11,625 nt of DNA. Source: Caldilineaceae bacterium. Its GTDB lineage: Bacteria > Chloroflexota > Anaerolineae > Caldilineales > Caldilineaceae. A model generated the notes under the pieces. It made no database searches, was not told where the DNA came from, and saw only the letters and a program-made list of their open reading frames with translations. Made by a program: the position numbers and the translations under genes. The stretch covers positions 1 to 11,625 of the forward strand of contig JAPKMV010000050.1 of NCBI GenBank assembly GCA_026645635.1, given 5' to 3'. Positions 1-6,609 of this stretch are shown in pieces (the first letter of the stretch is position 1; every line of letters begins with the position of its first letter).

Positions 1-52
1 ATCTCCTAATCGCACAATCTCGTTCACAAGAGAGATTGTGCGATTAAGAGAT
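1..52. repeat. Long palindrome of GATT-type 8-nt units, 3' of kynureninase
   Basis: Bases 1-21 are complementary to 32-52 with a single mismatch (6 against 47), leaving a 10-nt loop at 22-31. The inner 15 bp (7-21 with 32-46) are perfect. From 32 to 63 the sequence divides into 8-nt units that fit GNGATTNN, so the arm is itself a short tandem repeat that runs on past the hairpin. The hairpin ends 12 nt beyond the kynureninase stop codon and could fold in that transcript as a terminator or 3' stabiliser. There is no clean T-run next to the stem on the minus strand. The same unit type forms the array at 10394-10455, and the two share an 11-nt word (ATCTCCTAATC on the plus strand). The element may continue beyond the left edge. 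Confidence 0.85.
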
Positions 53-64
53 TGAGAGATTATG

Positions 65-1336
65 TTATGTGACAACCGCCGCGCTTTTCGGCTGGCGCTC
101 GTACAGGCGTTCGGCGACCACCTGCGCCATGCGCTGTACGGCGGTGTGAATGTCGGCGAAGGTGTTGTAGAGCGGCGCAATGCCCAGGCGGATGTTATCA
201 GGCGCGCGGAAATCGGGCAATACGTTCAGTTCGTCGATCAGCGTGCGGGCGATGCGCAGCCCTTCGGGATGGCCCAGGGAGATGTGCGAGCCGCGCTGCT
301 GCGGGTCGCGCGGCGAGTTGAGCGCGTAGCCCAGCGGCGCCAGGTGCGCTTCCCACAAGTCGATCAAATAGCTCGTCTGCTGCACGGACTTGGCGCGCAG
401 CGCCGGCATCCCGGCCTCCAGCAGCACATCCACACCGGTCTCCAGCAGCGCCAGGGAGAGCACCGGCGGCGTGCCTGTGAGGAAGCGGCGCAGCCCCGGC
501 GCCGGTGTGTAGTCCAGCCCAAAGGCGAAGAGGTTGGCCTGCCCCATCCAGCCGCTGATGGGGTTGTGCAACGCCTCCTGCAGGTCGCGGCGGATGTAGA
601 GGAAGGCTGGCGCGCCCGGCCCGCCGTTCAGATATTTGTAGCCGCAGCCGATGGCCAGGTCTGCGCCCGCGGCGTGCAGATCGACTGGCACGGACCCGGT
701 GCTGTGGCTCAAGTCCCAGAGCATCAGCGCACCGGCGGCGTGGGCGCGCTGCGTGATCTGCGCCATGTCGTAGGTGTAGCTGCTCTTGAAGACCGTGTGG
801 GAGAGCGTCAGCAGCGCCGTGTCCGCGTCCAGCGCGGCGGTGAGACCGTCGACGGGGCCGTGGATGCCGTCGGGCGAGGGCACAACCTCCAGCCGGTGTC
901 CGCGCCCCAACAGGTCGATGGCGCCTTGCAGAATGTAGAGGTCGGACGGAAAGTTGAGGTCGTCGGTGAGAATGCGCGTGCGTCCGGCCTGCTGGCGCAG
1001 CGCGGCCACCGCCAGCTTGAACAGGTTGACCGAAGTCGAGTCGGCCACGATCACCTCGTCGGCATCCGCGCCGATCAGCCGGGCGATCTTGGCGCCGATG
1101 CGTTCGGGCAGGTCGAACCAGCCTTCGTTCCAACTGCGGATCAGGCGGTCGCCCCAAGTGTGCTCGACGATGTGGCGGCTGAGCGCCGGGCTGGCCGCAG
1201 GCAGCCGGCCCAGCGAGTTGCCGTCCAGATAAATCAGCGCCGGATCGGGAAAGCTGAAGTGCTGGCGAAAGGGCGCCAGCGGGTCCGCTGCGTCCAGCGC
1301 CTCGGCGTAGGCGAGATCGGTGCGCATCGGCGTCAC
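65..1336 (-). CDS. kynU: Kynureninase (PLP-dependent)
   Basis: Predicted cytosolic fold-type I PLP enzyme that cleaves L-kynurenine (or 3-hydroxykynurenine) to anthranilate (or 3-hydroxyanthranilate) plus L-alanine in tryptophan breakdown. The 423-residue length is normal for the family. Visible motifs are YLDGNSLGRLP near 36-46, NFPSDLY near 128-134, WDLSHSTGSVPVDL at 207-220 (Asp208 expected to contact the pyridine nitrogen), and GCGYKYLNGGPG at 230-241, in which Lys234 should be the PLP Schiff-base lysine. The GTG start at 1336 overlaps the TGA of the upstream amidohydrolase by 4 nt (GTGA), with a GAGAAGG-like ribosome site inside that gene. An ATG at 1327 is the alternative. No kynurenine formamidase or tryptophan dioxygenase lies in the window. 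Product identity is firm. The preference for kynurenine or its 3-hydroxy form cannot be read from sequence alone. Confidence 0.95.
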   Translation of the reverse strand: MTPMRTDLAYAEALDAADPLAPFRQHFSFPDPALIYLDGNSLGRLPAASPALSRHIVEHTWGDRLIRSWNEGWFDLPERIGAKIARLIGADADEVIVADSTSVNLFKLAVAALRQQAGRTRILTDDLNFPSDLYILQGAIDLLGRGHRLEVVPSPDGIHGPVDGLTAALDADTALLTLSHTVFKSSYTYDMAQITQRAHAAGALMLWDLSHSTGSVPVDLHAAGADLAIGCGYKYLNGGPGAPAFLYIRRDLQEALHNPISGWMGQANLFAFGLDYTPAPGLRRFLTGTPPVLSLALLETGVDVLLEAGMPALRAKSVQQTSYLIDLWEAHLAPLGYALNSPRDPQQRGSHISLGHPEGLRIARTLIDELNVLPDFRAPDNIRLGIAPLYNTFADIHTAVQRMAQVVAERLYERQPKSAAVVT

Positions 1337-2520
1337 TTCGCCTTCTCACGCAGCAGCGCGCAGGCCGCATCCGCCAGCACTGCCGCGCCCAGCGGCAGCA
1401 CGGTCTCGTCGATGTCGAAAACCGGCGTGTGGTGCGGGCGCTTGTCGTCGCCAATGCGCGCGCCGAGCATGAACATGGCGCCCGGCGCCTGGCGCGTCAT
1501 GTAGGCGAAATCCTCTGCGCCCATCTGCGGGAGCGCCGGCTCCAGAATTTCGGCGCCGGCCAGCGCAGTGGTAGATTCGCGGATCACCGCAGCCACGGCC
1601 GGGTCGTTGTACATGGACGGATAGCCGGGCTTGATCTTCAATTCGTAGTCGCCGCCCAGGGCGCGTGCTACCTCCAGCGCCTGCGCGAGTTCGGCTTTGA
1701 GTTGTTCACGTGTGGCATCGTCGAAGCTGCGCATCGTGCCGGAGAGGTAGACGACGGCAGGGATGACGTTGCTGGCCGCGCCGGCGCGGATGATGCCGAT
1801 GGAGACGGCCGCCGCCTTGGTCGGGTCGACGCGGCGGGCGCGGATGCCCTGGATCGCGGCCAGCACCGGGCCGAGGATGAAGACCGGGTCCACGGTCTGG
1901 TGGGGCATGGCGCCGTGGCCGCCGGTGCCGCGCAGCCAGACCTCGAAGGAGTCCTCGTTGGCGCTGACGTAGCCGTCGCCGATCTCCACTTTGCCGGCCT
2001 GGAGGTCACTGGCCACGTGGAGCGCAAGCATGGCGTCCACGCCTTCCAGCGCGCCATCTTCGATCATGCGGGTCGCGCCGGACTTGTTTTCGCTGTCGGC
2101 GGCCTCCTCGCTGGGCTGAAAGACGAAGCGAATCTGCCCGGCGGGACGGTCGGGCATGGTGGAGAGCAGGGTGGCCACGCCAAGCAAGATGGCCGTGTGC
2201 GCGTCATGGCCGCAGGCGTGCATCACGCCGGGGGTCTGCGAGCGGTAGGGCACGTCGTTGGCCTCGTCGATGGGCAGGGCGTCCATGTCGGCGCGGATGC
2301 CGATCACCGGGCTGCCTTCGCCCAGGTAGCCGACGACGCCGGTCTTGCCCACGCCGGCCTGCGCTTCGATGCCGAGCGCGGTCAGCGCGTCGACCACCTT
2401 GCCGGCGGTGCGCTGTTCCTGGAAGCTCAATTCCGGGTGCATGTGGATGTCGCGGCGCCAGGCGACAAGCTGCTCGGCCATGGCCTGGGCGCGCGTCAGA
2501 AAATTGGTGGAATCTGTCAT
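1333..2520 (-). CDS. M20D-family amidohydrolase (N-acyl-amino-acid / hippurate hydrolase type)
   Basis: Dinuclear metal-dependent amidohydrolase of peptidase family M20D, which removes acyl groups from N-acylated amino acids or related amides. The 395 residues match the family. IRADMDALPI at 75-84 and HACGHDAHT at 101-109 (Cys103 and His105 as likely metal ligands) are followed by PSEEA at 136-140 (Glu138/Glu139, catalytic base and ligand), LHV at 167-169, the lid segment GGHGAMPHQTVDP, GAEDFAYM, and HHTPVFDIDE near the C terminus. There is no signal peptide, so it is probably cytosolic. The ATG at 2520 has AAAGG about 10 nt upstream. A TAAAAT at 2578-2583 on this strand could be a -10 box, but no convincing -35 lies upstream of it. 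The gene is translationally coupled to kynureninase, which suggests a linked substrate such as an acylated kynurenine. The true substrate is unknown. Confidence 0.92.
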   Translation of the reverse strand: MTDSTNFLTRAQAMAEQLVAWRRDIHMHPELSFQEQRTAGKVVDALTALGIEAQAGVGKTGVVGYLGEGSPVIGIRADMDALPIDEANDVPYRSQTPGVMHACGHDAHTAILLGVATLLSTMPDRPAGQIRFVFQPSEEAADSENKSGATRMIEDGALEGVDAMLALHVASDLQAGKVEIGDGYVSANEDSFEVWLRGTGGHGAMPHQTVDPVFILGPVLAAIQGIRARRVDPTKAAAVSIGIIRAGAASNVIPAVVYLSGTMRSFDDATREQLKAELAQALEVARALGGDYELKIKPGYPSMYNDPAVAAVIRESTTALAGAEILEPALPQMGAEDFAYMTRQAPGAMFMLGARIGDDKRPHHTPVFDIDETVLPLGAAVLADAACALLREKAK

Positions 2521-2613
2521 GTCTGGCTGCCTTTGGTGAAGGTTGGTGCGGCAAAGTTGCGTCGAACTCTGCGGGGGATTTTACCCGAAACTTGCGGGGA
2601 CAGCCAGATTGGG

Positions 2614-2696
2614 ATAGACCGCGGATTTGACGGATTCGCGCGGATTTTTGCATTTATCCGCGTGAATCCGCCTCATCCGCAAAATCCGCGGTCTAT
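2614..2696. repeat. Palindrome of GCGGATT-type units (copy 1), between Hsp20 and amidohydrolase genes
   Basis: The outermost 15 bp are perfect: 2614-2628 (ATAGACCGCGGATTT) pairs with 2682-2696. The innermost CGCGGAT at 2639-2645 pairs with 2656-2662 around a 10-nt loop (2646-2655). The left arm is 32 nt and the right arm 41 nt, so the left lacks one unit of about 9 nt. It lies 21 nt past the Hsp20 stop codon, in the gap before the amidohydrolase gene on the same strand. A second copy of the same family lies at 9422-9513. Confidence 0.9.
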
Positions 2697-2717
2697 TCCT
2701 GTTTTTTACCTCATCGC

Positions 2718-3173
2718 TCAGCCGGCGACGATCTTCTTGACCTCGATCTTCTTTGGCTTGGCGGCTTCAGCCTTGGGCAGGGTGAGCGTGAGCACGCCGT
2801 TTTCGTGAACCGCCTCGATCCTGGCGGCGTCGACCGGCATCGGCAGGGTCACGCTGCGCATGAACTGGCCAAAGCGGCGCTCGCGCAGATGATAGGTCTC
2901 TTCCTTGATCTCCTTGTCCTCCTGAATCTCACCCTTGATGGTGAGCACGTTGTCGGCCAGGGTGATCTCGACATCTTCCGGCGTAATGCCTGGGACCGAA
3001 GCCTTGACGATATAGGCGTCGTCCTGTTCGGCCACGTCGAGCGCCAGGTTGAATTCATTGCGGCGCTCCCACAGGCGGGGCAAACCGAAGACGTCCTCGT
3101 CCATCAGTCGATCCATCATCGTGCGCATTGTCGCCAACTCGCGATAGGGATCCCAACGGGTCAAAGTTGTCAT
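2718..3173 (-). CDS. Small heat-shock protein, Hsp20/alpha-crystallin family
   Basis: ATP-independent holdase chaperone that binds unfolding proteins as large oligomers in the cytosol. The 151 residues match bacterial Hsp20 proteins. The N-terminal arm (about 1-40) begins MTTLTRWDPYRELATMRTMM, a typical class opening. The alpha-crystallin domain covers about 42-135, with the conserved GVLTLTLPK at 126-134. The C-terminal IxI-type anchor appears as Ile143-Glu-Val145 in KKIEVKK. The ATG at 3173 is fixed by a perfect AGGAGGT at 3179-3185 with 5 nt spacing. No CIRCE inverted repeat and no clear promoter were found in the 275-nt divergent gap upstream. A long palindrome follows the stop codon, so this gene may be transcribed apart from the amidohydrolase-kynureninase pair. 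Confidence 0.96.
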   Translation of the reverse strand: MTTLTRWDPYRELATMRTMMDRLMDEDVFGLPRLWERRNEFNLALDVAEQDDAYIVKASVPGITPEDVEITLADNVLTIKGEIQEDKEIKEETYHLRERRFGQFMRSVTLPMPVDAARIEAVHENGVLTLTLPKAEAAKPKKIEVKKIVAG

Positions 3174-3448
3174 AAGTTACCTCCTGCGTGATATGCTTCC
3201 TACTGACAATACTGTGGCGCCGTGAGCCACCTGTCTGTTCGACTGCATTCAGTGGTTTCACGTGCCGATTGTGAGTGTAGCCGGCGAATGTCAGACCACC
3301 GTTGGCGCAACGTTAGAAGAACGTCAGCAATTGAGCGCGGCGCAGCGGGCGGCGCAACTTAGCCGGATTGGCTGCGTACTGGTGGGTAGTCAATTGCCGG
3401 GTGGCGCAACCAGCGCCGCCTGCACAGCACAAGAACGAGGAGGCGCGC
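3174..3448. other. Divergent intergenic region between Hsp20 and YccF genes
   Basis: This 275-nt gap must hold promoters for both divergent genes. I see the Hsp20 ribosome site at 3179-3185 and the YccF ribosome site GAGGAGG at 3437-3443, but no -35/-10 pair on either strand that I would defend. The word GGCGCAAC occurs three times in the same direction, at 3304-3311, 3351-3358 and 3403-3410 (spacing about 47 and 52 nt). A short inverted repeat ACGTT/AACGT lies at 3310-3324. There is no CIRCE element and no supported coding frame. Confidence 0.5.
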
Positions 3449-3856
3449 GTGAACAACAATACTCCGGTGGTCACGGTCAAACAGGGGCCGGGCTGCCTGA
3501 TCCAGATTCTCTGGTTTGTCTTTATCGGCTGGTGGCTCGGCTCGTTTGCCGTCACCGCGGCCTATTTCCTGCTGGTGCTTGTGGTGACGATCCCCTTCGG
3601 GATCATGATCCTCAACAACATTCCGATGATCATGGCGCTGCGCCAGCCGCCGCAAATGATCTCGGCCTACGGGCCGGTGAGTGTGCCGCAGCACAACTTC
3701 CTGCTACGAGCGCTCTGGTTCATCTTCGTGGGCTGGTGGCTGGCGGCGTTAGCGCTTTCGGTGGGCTACTTCCTGTGCATGACCATCATCGGCCTGCCCT
3801 TCGGCTTCGCGCTGTTCGATGCCGTGCCGGCGATGCTGACACTGCGCAGATCGTAA
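3449..3856 (+). CDS. YccF-domain inner membrane protein with two tandem repeats
   Basis: Small membrane protein of the YccF family; its biochemical role is not established. The GTG at 3449 is chosen because GAGGAGG (3437-3443) lies 5 nt upstream. The open frame continues further upstream but has no such site. The resulting 135-residue protein opens with a polar NNNTPVVTVKQGPG segment, then holds two homologous halves. Half 1 runs from CLIQILWFVFIGWWLG through IPFGIMILNNIPMIMALR. Half 2 runs from FLLRALWFIFVGWWLA through GLPFGFALFDAVPAMLTLR. Each half has two hydrophobic stretches, giving about four membrane segments. The internal duplication is usual for YccF domains. It is divergent from Hsp20 and is followed 11 nt after its stop by a long palindrome. 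Confidence 0.88.
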   Translation: MNNNTPVVTVKQGPGCLIQILWFVFIGWWLGSFAVTAAYFLLVLVVTIPFGIMILNNIPMIMALRQPPQMISAYGPVSVPQHNFLLRALWFIFVGWWLAALALSVGYFLCMTIIGLPFGFALFDAVPAMLTLRRS

Positions 3857-3867
3857 GGGGATTGACT

Positions 3868-3965
3868 ACACAGAGGGCGCAGAGAAGGCACAGAGTGCGC
3901 GGAGAGGAAACAGAGAACCCTCTGCTCTCTCTGTGATCTCTGTGTCACCTCTGCGCCCTCTGTGT
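3868..3965. repeat. Palindrome of CAGAG-type units between YccF and tRNA-Leu
   Basis: The outer 17 bp are perfect: 3868-3884 (ACACAGAGGGCGCAGAG) with 3949-3965. After symmetric 4-nt interruptions, CACAGAG at 3889-3895 pairs with CTCTGTG at 3938-3944. The centre is less regular. The 5' arm is almost all reiterated GCAGAG/CACAGAG/CGGAGAG units. The element starts 11 nt after the YccF stop codon and ends 36 nt before the -35 box of the tRNA-Leu promoter, so it separates two transcription units. It resembles the element at 6502-6588 in unit type. Confidence 0.88.
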
Positions 3966-4001
3966 CCTGCTTGTGTCCCTGCCGCACGTTCGCTGGCGAT
4001 T

Positions 4002-4029
4002 TTGACTTTTTAGGCGGCAGGCGTATAAT
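4002..4029 (+). promoter_or_regulatory. Sigma70-type promoter of tRNA-Leu
   Basis: TTGACT at 4002-4007 and a consensus TATAAT at 4024-4029 are separated by 16 bp. Transcription should begin near 4036, only a few nucleotides before the tRNA 5' end at 4042. This is the best promoter in the window. Confidence 0.9.
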
Positions 4030-4041
4030 CGGAAATGTAAT

Positions 4042-4124
<83 letters not shown>

Positions 4125-4166
4125 CTACCATTGGCCGCAACGCCAGTGGTGGCATGTAGAAGCATT

Positions 4167-4194
4167 GTTGCGGTGGTTGTCAACCTTGCGCAAC
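4167..4194 (+). other. Hairpin in the tRNA-Leu 3' trailer
   Basis: GTTGCG (4167-4172) pairs with CGCAAC (4189-4194) and an inner GGTT/AACC stem closes around 4175-4185. A weaker hairpin (CCATTGGC 4128-4135 with GCCAGTGG 4142-4149, one mismatch) lies between it and the tRNA. Both are inside the stretch expected to be transcribed between the tRNA and its terminator. Their function is unknown. Confidence 0.5.
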
Positions 4195-4206
4195 GATATG
4201 TTGACG

Positions 4207-4240
4207 AAAGCGTCTCGGCTCAAGCTGAGACGCTTTTCTG
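4207..4240 (+). terminator. Rho-independent terminator of the tRNA-Leu transcript
   Basis: A perfect 10-bp stem AAAGCGTCTC (4207-4216) with GAGACGCTTT (4227-4236), extended inward by GGC/GCT-type pairs, is followed by a T-rich tail (TTTTCTGTT, overlapping the 3' arm). It lies 82 nt past the tRNA 3' end. Because the stem starts with AAA it could also act in the opposite direction, on read-through from the convergent deacetylase gene. Confidence 0.85.
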
Positions 4241-4272
4241 TTCTCTCAGTCCTGGCTGCCGTTCCAATTGAA

Positions 4273-4301
4273 AGGGCGACCAGGTTTGGGTGGGGCGCCC
4301 T
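4273..4301 (-). terminator. Possible weak terminator of the PIG-L deacetylase gene
   Basis: On the minus strand, 5 nt past the deacetylase stop codon, AGGGCG pairs perfectly with CGCCCT across a 17-nt loop and is followed by a short TTTC. The stem is only 6 bp and the T-run is poor, so this is a suggestion only. The bidirectional hairpin at 4207-4236 may do the job instead. Confidence 0.3.
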
Positions 4302-4305
4302 GGCG

Positions 4306-5052
4306 TCACCATTCAGTCACATATGTCCTTTCCCCGCCAACCTGCGCCGCATATCCCTTCACCTGCGCCTCCAGATCAGCGCGGTCGCTGAAGAAGGTGC
4401 TCAGCTGCGAGCGGAACGCGCTGATTGCGTCGCACTTGGCGTCCAGCGCAGCAGCGTCCAGCGCGATCACCGTGGCTCGCCAGGCGCCGGTAGCCAGTGC
4501 CGCGTCCAACTTGCCCGGTTGCTGGGCGTAAGGATAGTCCTCGTAGTAGCGCAGCCCATTGCCCCAGACCTGCTCAGCCGCGGCGCGCACCAGCAGGTGA
4601 TCCACGTGATGGCCAACGGTGAGCGGCGCGTAGACCTCCACCGCCGCGGGCAACGCACGCAGCAGCCCGGCAATGCGCGCCACCAGCGGCGTCTCTGTAG
4701 GATGAATCTCGCCGAAGATGTCGGCGTCGGCGACGTAGAGGGGCGCGCCGCTGGCCGGGTCGAGCCGGTAGATGCAGTCGGGCACGTCCAGGTGCAGGGC
4801 GTCGGCGCCGAGCAGGGCGCACGCGGCCAGGTCTTCGGCCCGGCGCTGGGCGGCGGCGTCGCGCCCCAGTTCCCAGCGCGCGTGCAGGCTGGCAATGTAG
4901 TCGTTGGCGGCATCCGCCGGCGGGTCGCCGGCCATCACCGTGACGATCAGCACGCGCCGCCCCTGGCGCGTCGCTACGGCGATCTGCCCGCCGCAGGAGA
5001 GCGCCGCGTCATCCAGGTGTGGCGAAAGGAAAAGTGCAGCGTATGGTTCCAT
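4306..5052 (-). CDS. PIG-L/LmbE-family zinc deacetylase
   Basis: Predicted zinc-dependent N-deacetylase of the LmbE/PIG-L superfamily, whose members remove acetyl groups from N-acetylglucosaminyl compounds. The ATG at 5052 gives 248 residues, starts just before the first strand of the fold, and has AGGGG about 7 nt upstream. Longer in-frame starts up to 5193 would add about 47 residues unlike the family. The signature SPHLDDAALSCGG sits at 10-22, with His12 and Asp15 as predicted zinc ligands and Asp14 as catalytic base. GHHVDH at 147-152 gives the third ligand, His152. No signal peptide or membrane segment is present. It is divergent from the GT4 glycosyltransferase with a 134-nt gap, so the two may be co-regulated. 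A GT4 plus PIG-L pair recalls MshA/MshB or BshA/BshB, but the substrate is not known. Confidence 0.88.
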   Translation of the reverse strand: MEPYAALFLSPHLDDAALSCGGQIAVATRQGRRVLIVTVMAGDPPADAANDYIASLHARWELGRDAAAQRRAEDLAACALLGADALHLDVPDCIYRLDPASGAPLYVADADIFGEIHPTETPLVARIAGLLRALPAAVEVYAPLTVGHHVDHLLVRAAAEQVWGNGLRYYEDYPYAQQPGKLDAALATGAWRATVIALDAAALDAKCDAISAFRSQLSTFFSDRADLEAQVKGYAAQVGGERTYVTEW

Positions 5053-5186
5053 TACTTGTCCCCTGATCAACCCGCCATGATAGCCGAGGTTACAGACTGT
5101 CCCATGCCGACGGGCTAAAAATAACAGCACAAGGATCGCCTGCGCATCATTATCATCTTGCTGGGTCACCTGCAACAAGGAATTAT

Positions 5187-6467
5187 ATGCCATTGACGTT
5201 CGAGGCGCCCCCGCGGCGCATCGCTATGCTCAGCTATCACACCTGCCCGCTGGCCACGCTGGGCGGCAAAAAGACCGGCGGCATGAACGTCTATGTGCGC
5301 GACCTGAGCCGCACCCTGGGCGAGATGGGGATGGAAGTCGACATCTTCACCCGCTCCCAGGACGAATGTCAGCCGCGCGTCAAGCATGATCTGGGGCCGC
5401 ACGCCCGCGTCATCCACATTCCCGCCGGGCCGGAGCAGCCGCTGGCCGTCAACGACCTGGTCGCCTACATCGACGAATTCGTGGCCAACATCCTGGCCTT
5501 TGCCGCGACCGAGGGCCACGTCTACGACGTCATCCACAGCCATTACTGGCAGTCGGGGCTGGCTGCGGAAAAGCTGCGCGCAGCGTGGGGCGGCGCGCCG
5601 ATCATCCACATGTTCCACACGCTGGGCCACCTGAAAAACCAGATCGCCCGCGACGCAAGCGAGTACGCGCCGCAAAGCCGGCTGGAAGGCGAAGCCCGCG
5701 TCGTGCAGATCGCCGATCGTTTGGTTGCGGCCACGCCGGCGGAGGTGGCGCAACTGTGCGATCTCTACGACGCCGATCCGGCCAAGATCGTGGTGATCCC
5801 GCCCGGCGTCGACACGAACCACTTTCACCCGCTGCCCCAGGCCCAGGCCAAGCAGATGATCGGCATTCCGCCGCACCGCAAGAACATCCTCTTTGCCGGA
5901 CGCATCGAGCCGCTCAAGGGCATCGACACGCTGGTGGAGGCGATTGCGCTGCTCAATGCCCGCCACGCCACCTCCCTGGCCGACACCTGCGTCACCATCA
6001 TCGGCGGCGACCCGTGGGCGGAAACGCTGGACGCCGAGATGGAGCGGCTGCACAAGCTGCGCGACGACCTGGGGCTGGAGGAACTGGTGGCCTTTGCCGG
6101 CGCGCGCGACCAGGAGATCCTGCCCATGTACTACGCGGCCGCCGAGATGGTCGTCATGCCGTCGCACTACGAGAGCTTCGGCATGGTGGCGCTGGAGGCG
6201 ATGGCGATGGGCACGCCGGTGATCGCCTCCGAAGTGGGCGGGCTGGCCTACGTCGTGCGCGACGGCTACAACGGCTTCCTGGTGCCCCGCCGCGACGCCG
6301 AGGCGCTGGCCGGGCGCATCCTCTCGCTGCTCCACGACAGTGAGTTGCGCGCCCGCCTCTCCGCCCAGGCCCAGGAGTACGCCCACGGCTATGACTGGCG
6401 CGCGATCGCCGAAGCGATGCTGCGCCAGTACGACGAAGTCGCTGCGCAGGCGACAGTATGGGCGTAA
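5187..6467 (+). CDS. GT4-family glycosyltransferase (MshA / sucrose-phosphate-synthase-like)
   Basis: Retaining GT-B glycosyltransferase that moves sugar from a nucleotide donor to an unidentified acceptor, probably in the cytosol. The 426 residues match family GT4. The N-terminal acceptor domain has GGKKTGGMNVYVRDLSRTL at 26-44 (the Gly-rich loop found in MshA-type and sucrose-phosphate-synthase-type enzymes), IHSHYWQSGLAAEKL at 116-130 and RLEGEARVVQIADRLVAATP at 165-184. The C-terminal donor domain has GRIEPLKGID at 238-247 (Arg239 and Lys244 expected at the donor phosphates) and the E-x7-E motif ESFGMVALE at 329-337. The ATG at 5187 has AAGGA 6 nt upstream. Candidate acceptors are inositol phosphate (as in MshA), fructose-6-phosphate or a lipid. 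The neighbouring PIG-L deacetylase mildly favours a GlcNAc product. The gene ends 34 nt before a palindrome. Confidence 0.9.
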   Translation: MPLTFEAPPRRIAMLSYHTCPLATLGGKKTGGMNVYVRDLSRTLGEMGMEVDIFTRSQDECQPRVKHDLGPHARVIHIPAGPEQPLAVNDLVAYIDEFVANILAFAATEGHVYDVIHSHYWQSGLAAEKLRAAWGGAPIIHMFHTLGHLKNQIARDASEYAPQSRLEGEARVVQIADRLVAATPAEVAQLCDLYDADPAKIVVIPPGVDTNHFHPLPQAQAKQMIGIPPHRKNILFAGRIEPLKGIDTLVEAIALLNARHATSLADTCVTIIGGDPWAETLDAEMERLHKLRDDLGLEELVAFAGARDQEILPMYYAAAEMVVMPSHYESFGMVALEAMAMGTPVIASEVGGLAYVVRDGYNGFLVPRRDAEALAGRILSLLHDSELRARLSAQAQEYAHGYDWRAIAEAMLRQYDEVAAQATVWA

Positions 6468-6501
6468 ATTGGGCGCTACAATACTGGCTGACAAGTCGTT
6501 T

Positions 6502-6588
6502 TTGACGCAGAGGCGCGGAGACGCAGAGATGCGCAGAGGCAAATGCGGAGAATAGAAATGCAACAGCTACTCTGCGTCTCTGCGTCAA
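6502..6588. repeat. Palindrome of GCAGAG-type units between glycosyltransferase and MBL-fold genes
   Basis: TTGACGCAGAG at 6502-6512 pairs perfectly with CTCTGCGTCAA at 6578-6588, and the next inward unit ACGCAGA (6521-6527) pairs with 6571-6577. The left arm holds one more 8-nt unit (GCGCGGAG, 6513-6520) than the right, plus further degenerate units up to about 6552. The arms therefore differ in unit number. It lies 34 nt after one stop codon and 21 nt before the next start. No clear 10-nt apical loop is left. Confidence 0.85.
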
Positions 6589-6609
6589 GTAGAATGTGAG
6601 GAACTGCCC

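Noticed and set aside
1..63. CRISPR-like repeats
   Set aside because: The units are 8 nt, directly abutting, without spacers, and no cas gene is present.
62..1504. Long open frame on the plus strand opposite kynureninase
   Set aside because: Its translation is Arg/Ala/Val/Gln-rich, has no recognisable domain, and lies over a gene with all kynureninase motifs. It is an antisense shadow of high-G+C codon use.
1429..2808. Plus-strand open frame opposite the amidohydrolase, running through the repeat into the Hsp20 gene
   Set aside because: It crosses a palindrome and two real genes and shows no domain. It is a compositional artefact.
3174..3448. CIRCE or similar heat-shock operator upstream of Hsp20
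   Set aside because: No TTAGCACTC-N9-GAGTGCTAA-like inverted repeat is present. The short ACGTT/AACGT repeat is far from the gene and too short to claim.
5053..5186. Promoters for the divergent deacetylase and glycosyltransferase
   Set aside because: Only weak matches were found (for example TTGCAG-N15-GATAAT on the minus strand and TTACAG with a 20-nt gap on the plus strand). Spacing is poor, so none is listed as a feature.
5166..6563. 465-codon minus-strand open frame opposite the glycosyltransferase
   Set aside because: The plus strand carries clear GT4 motifs. The minus translation is His/Gln/Arg-rich without family features and starts inside a repeat.
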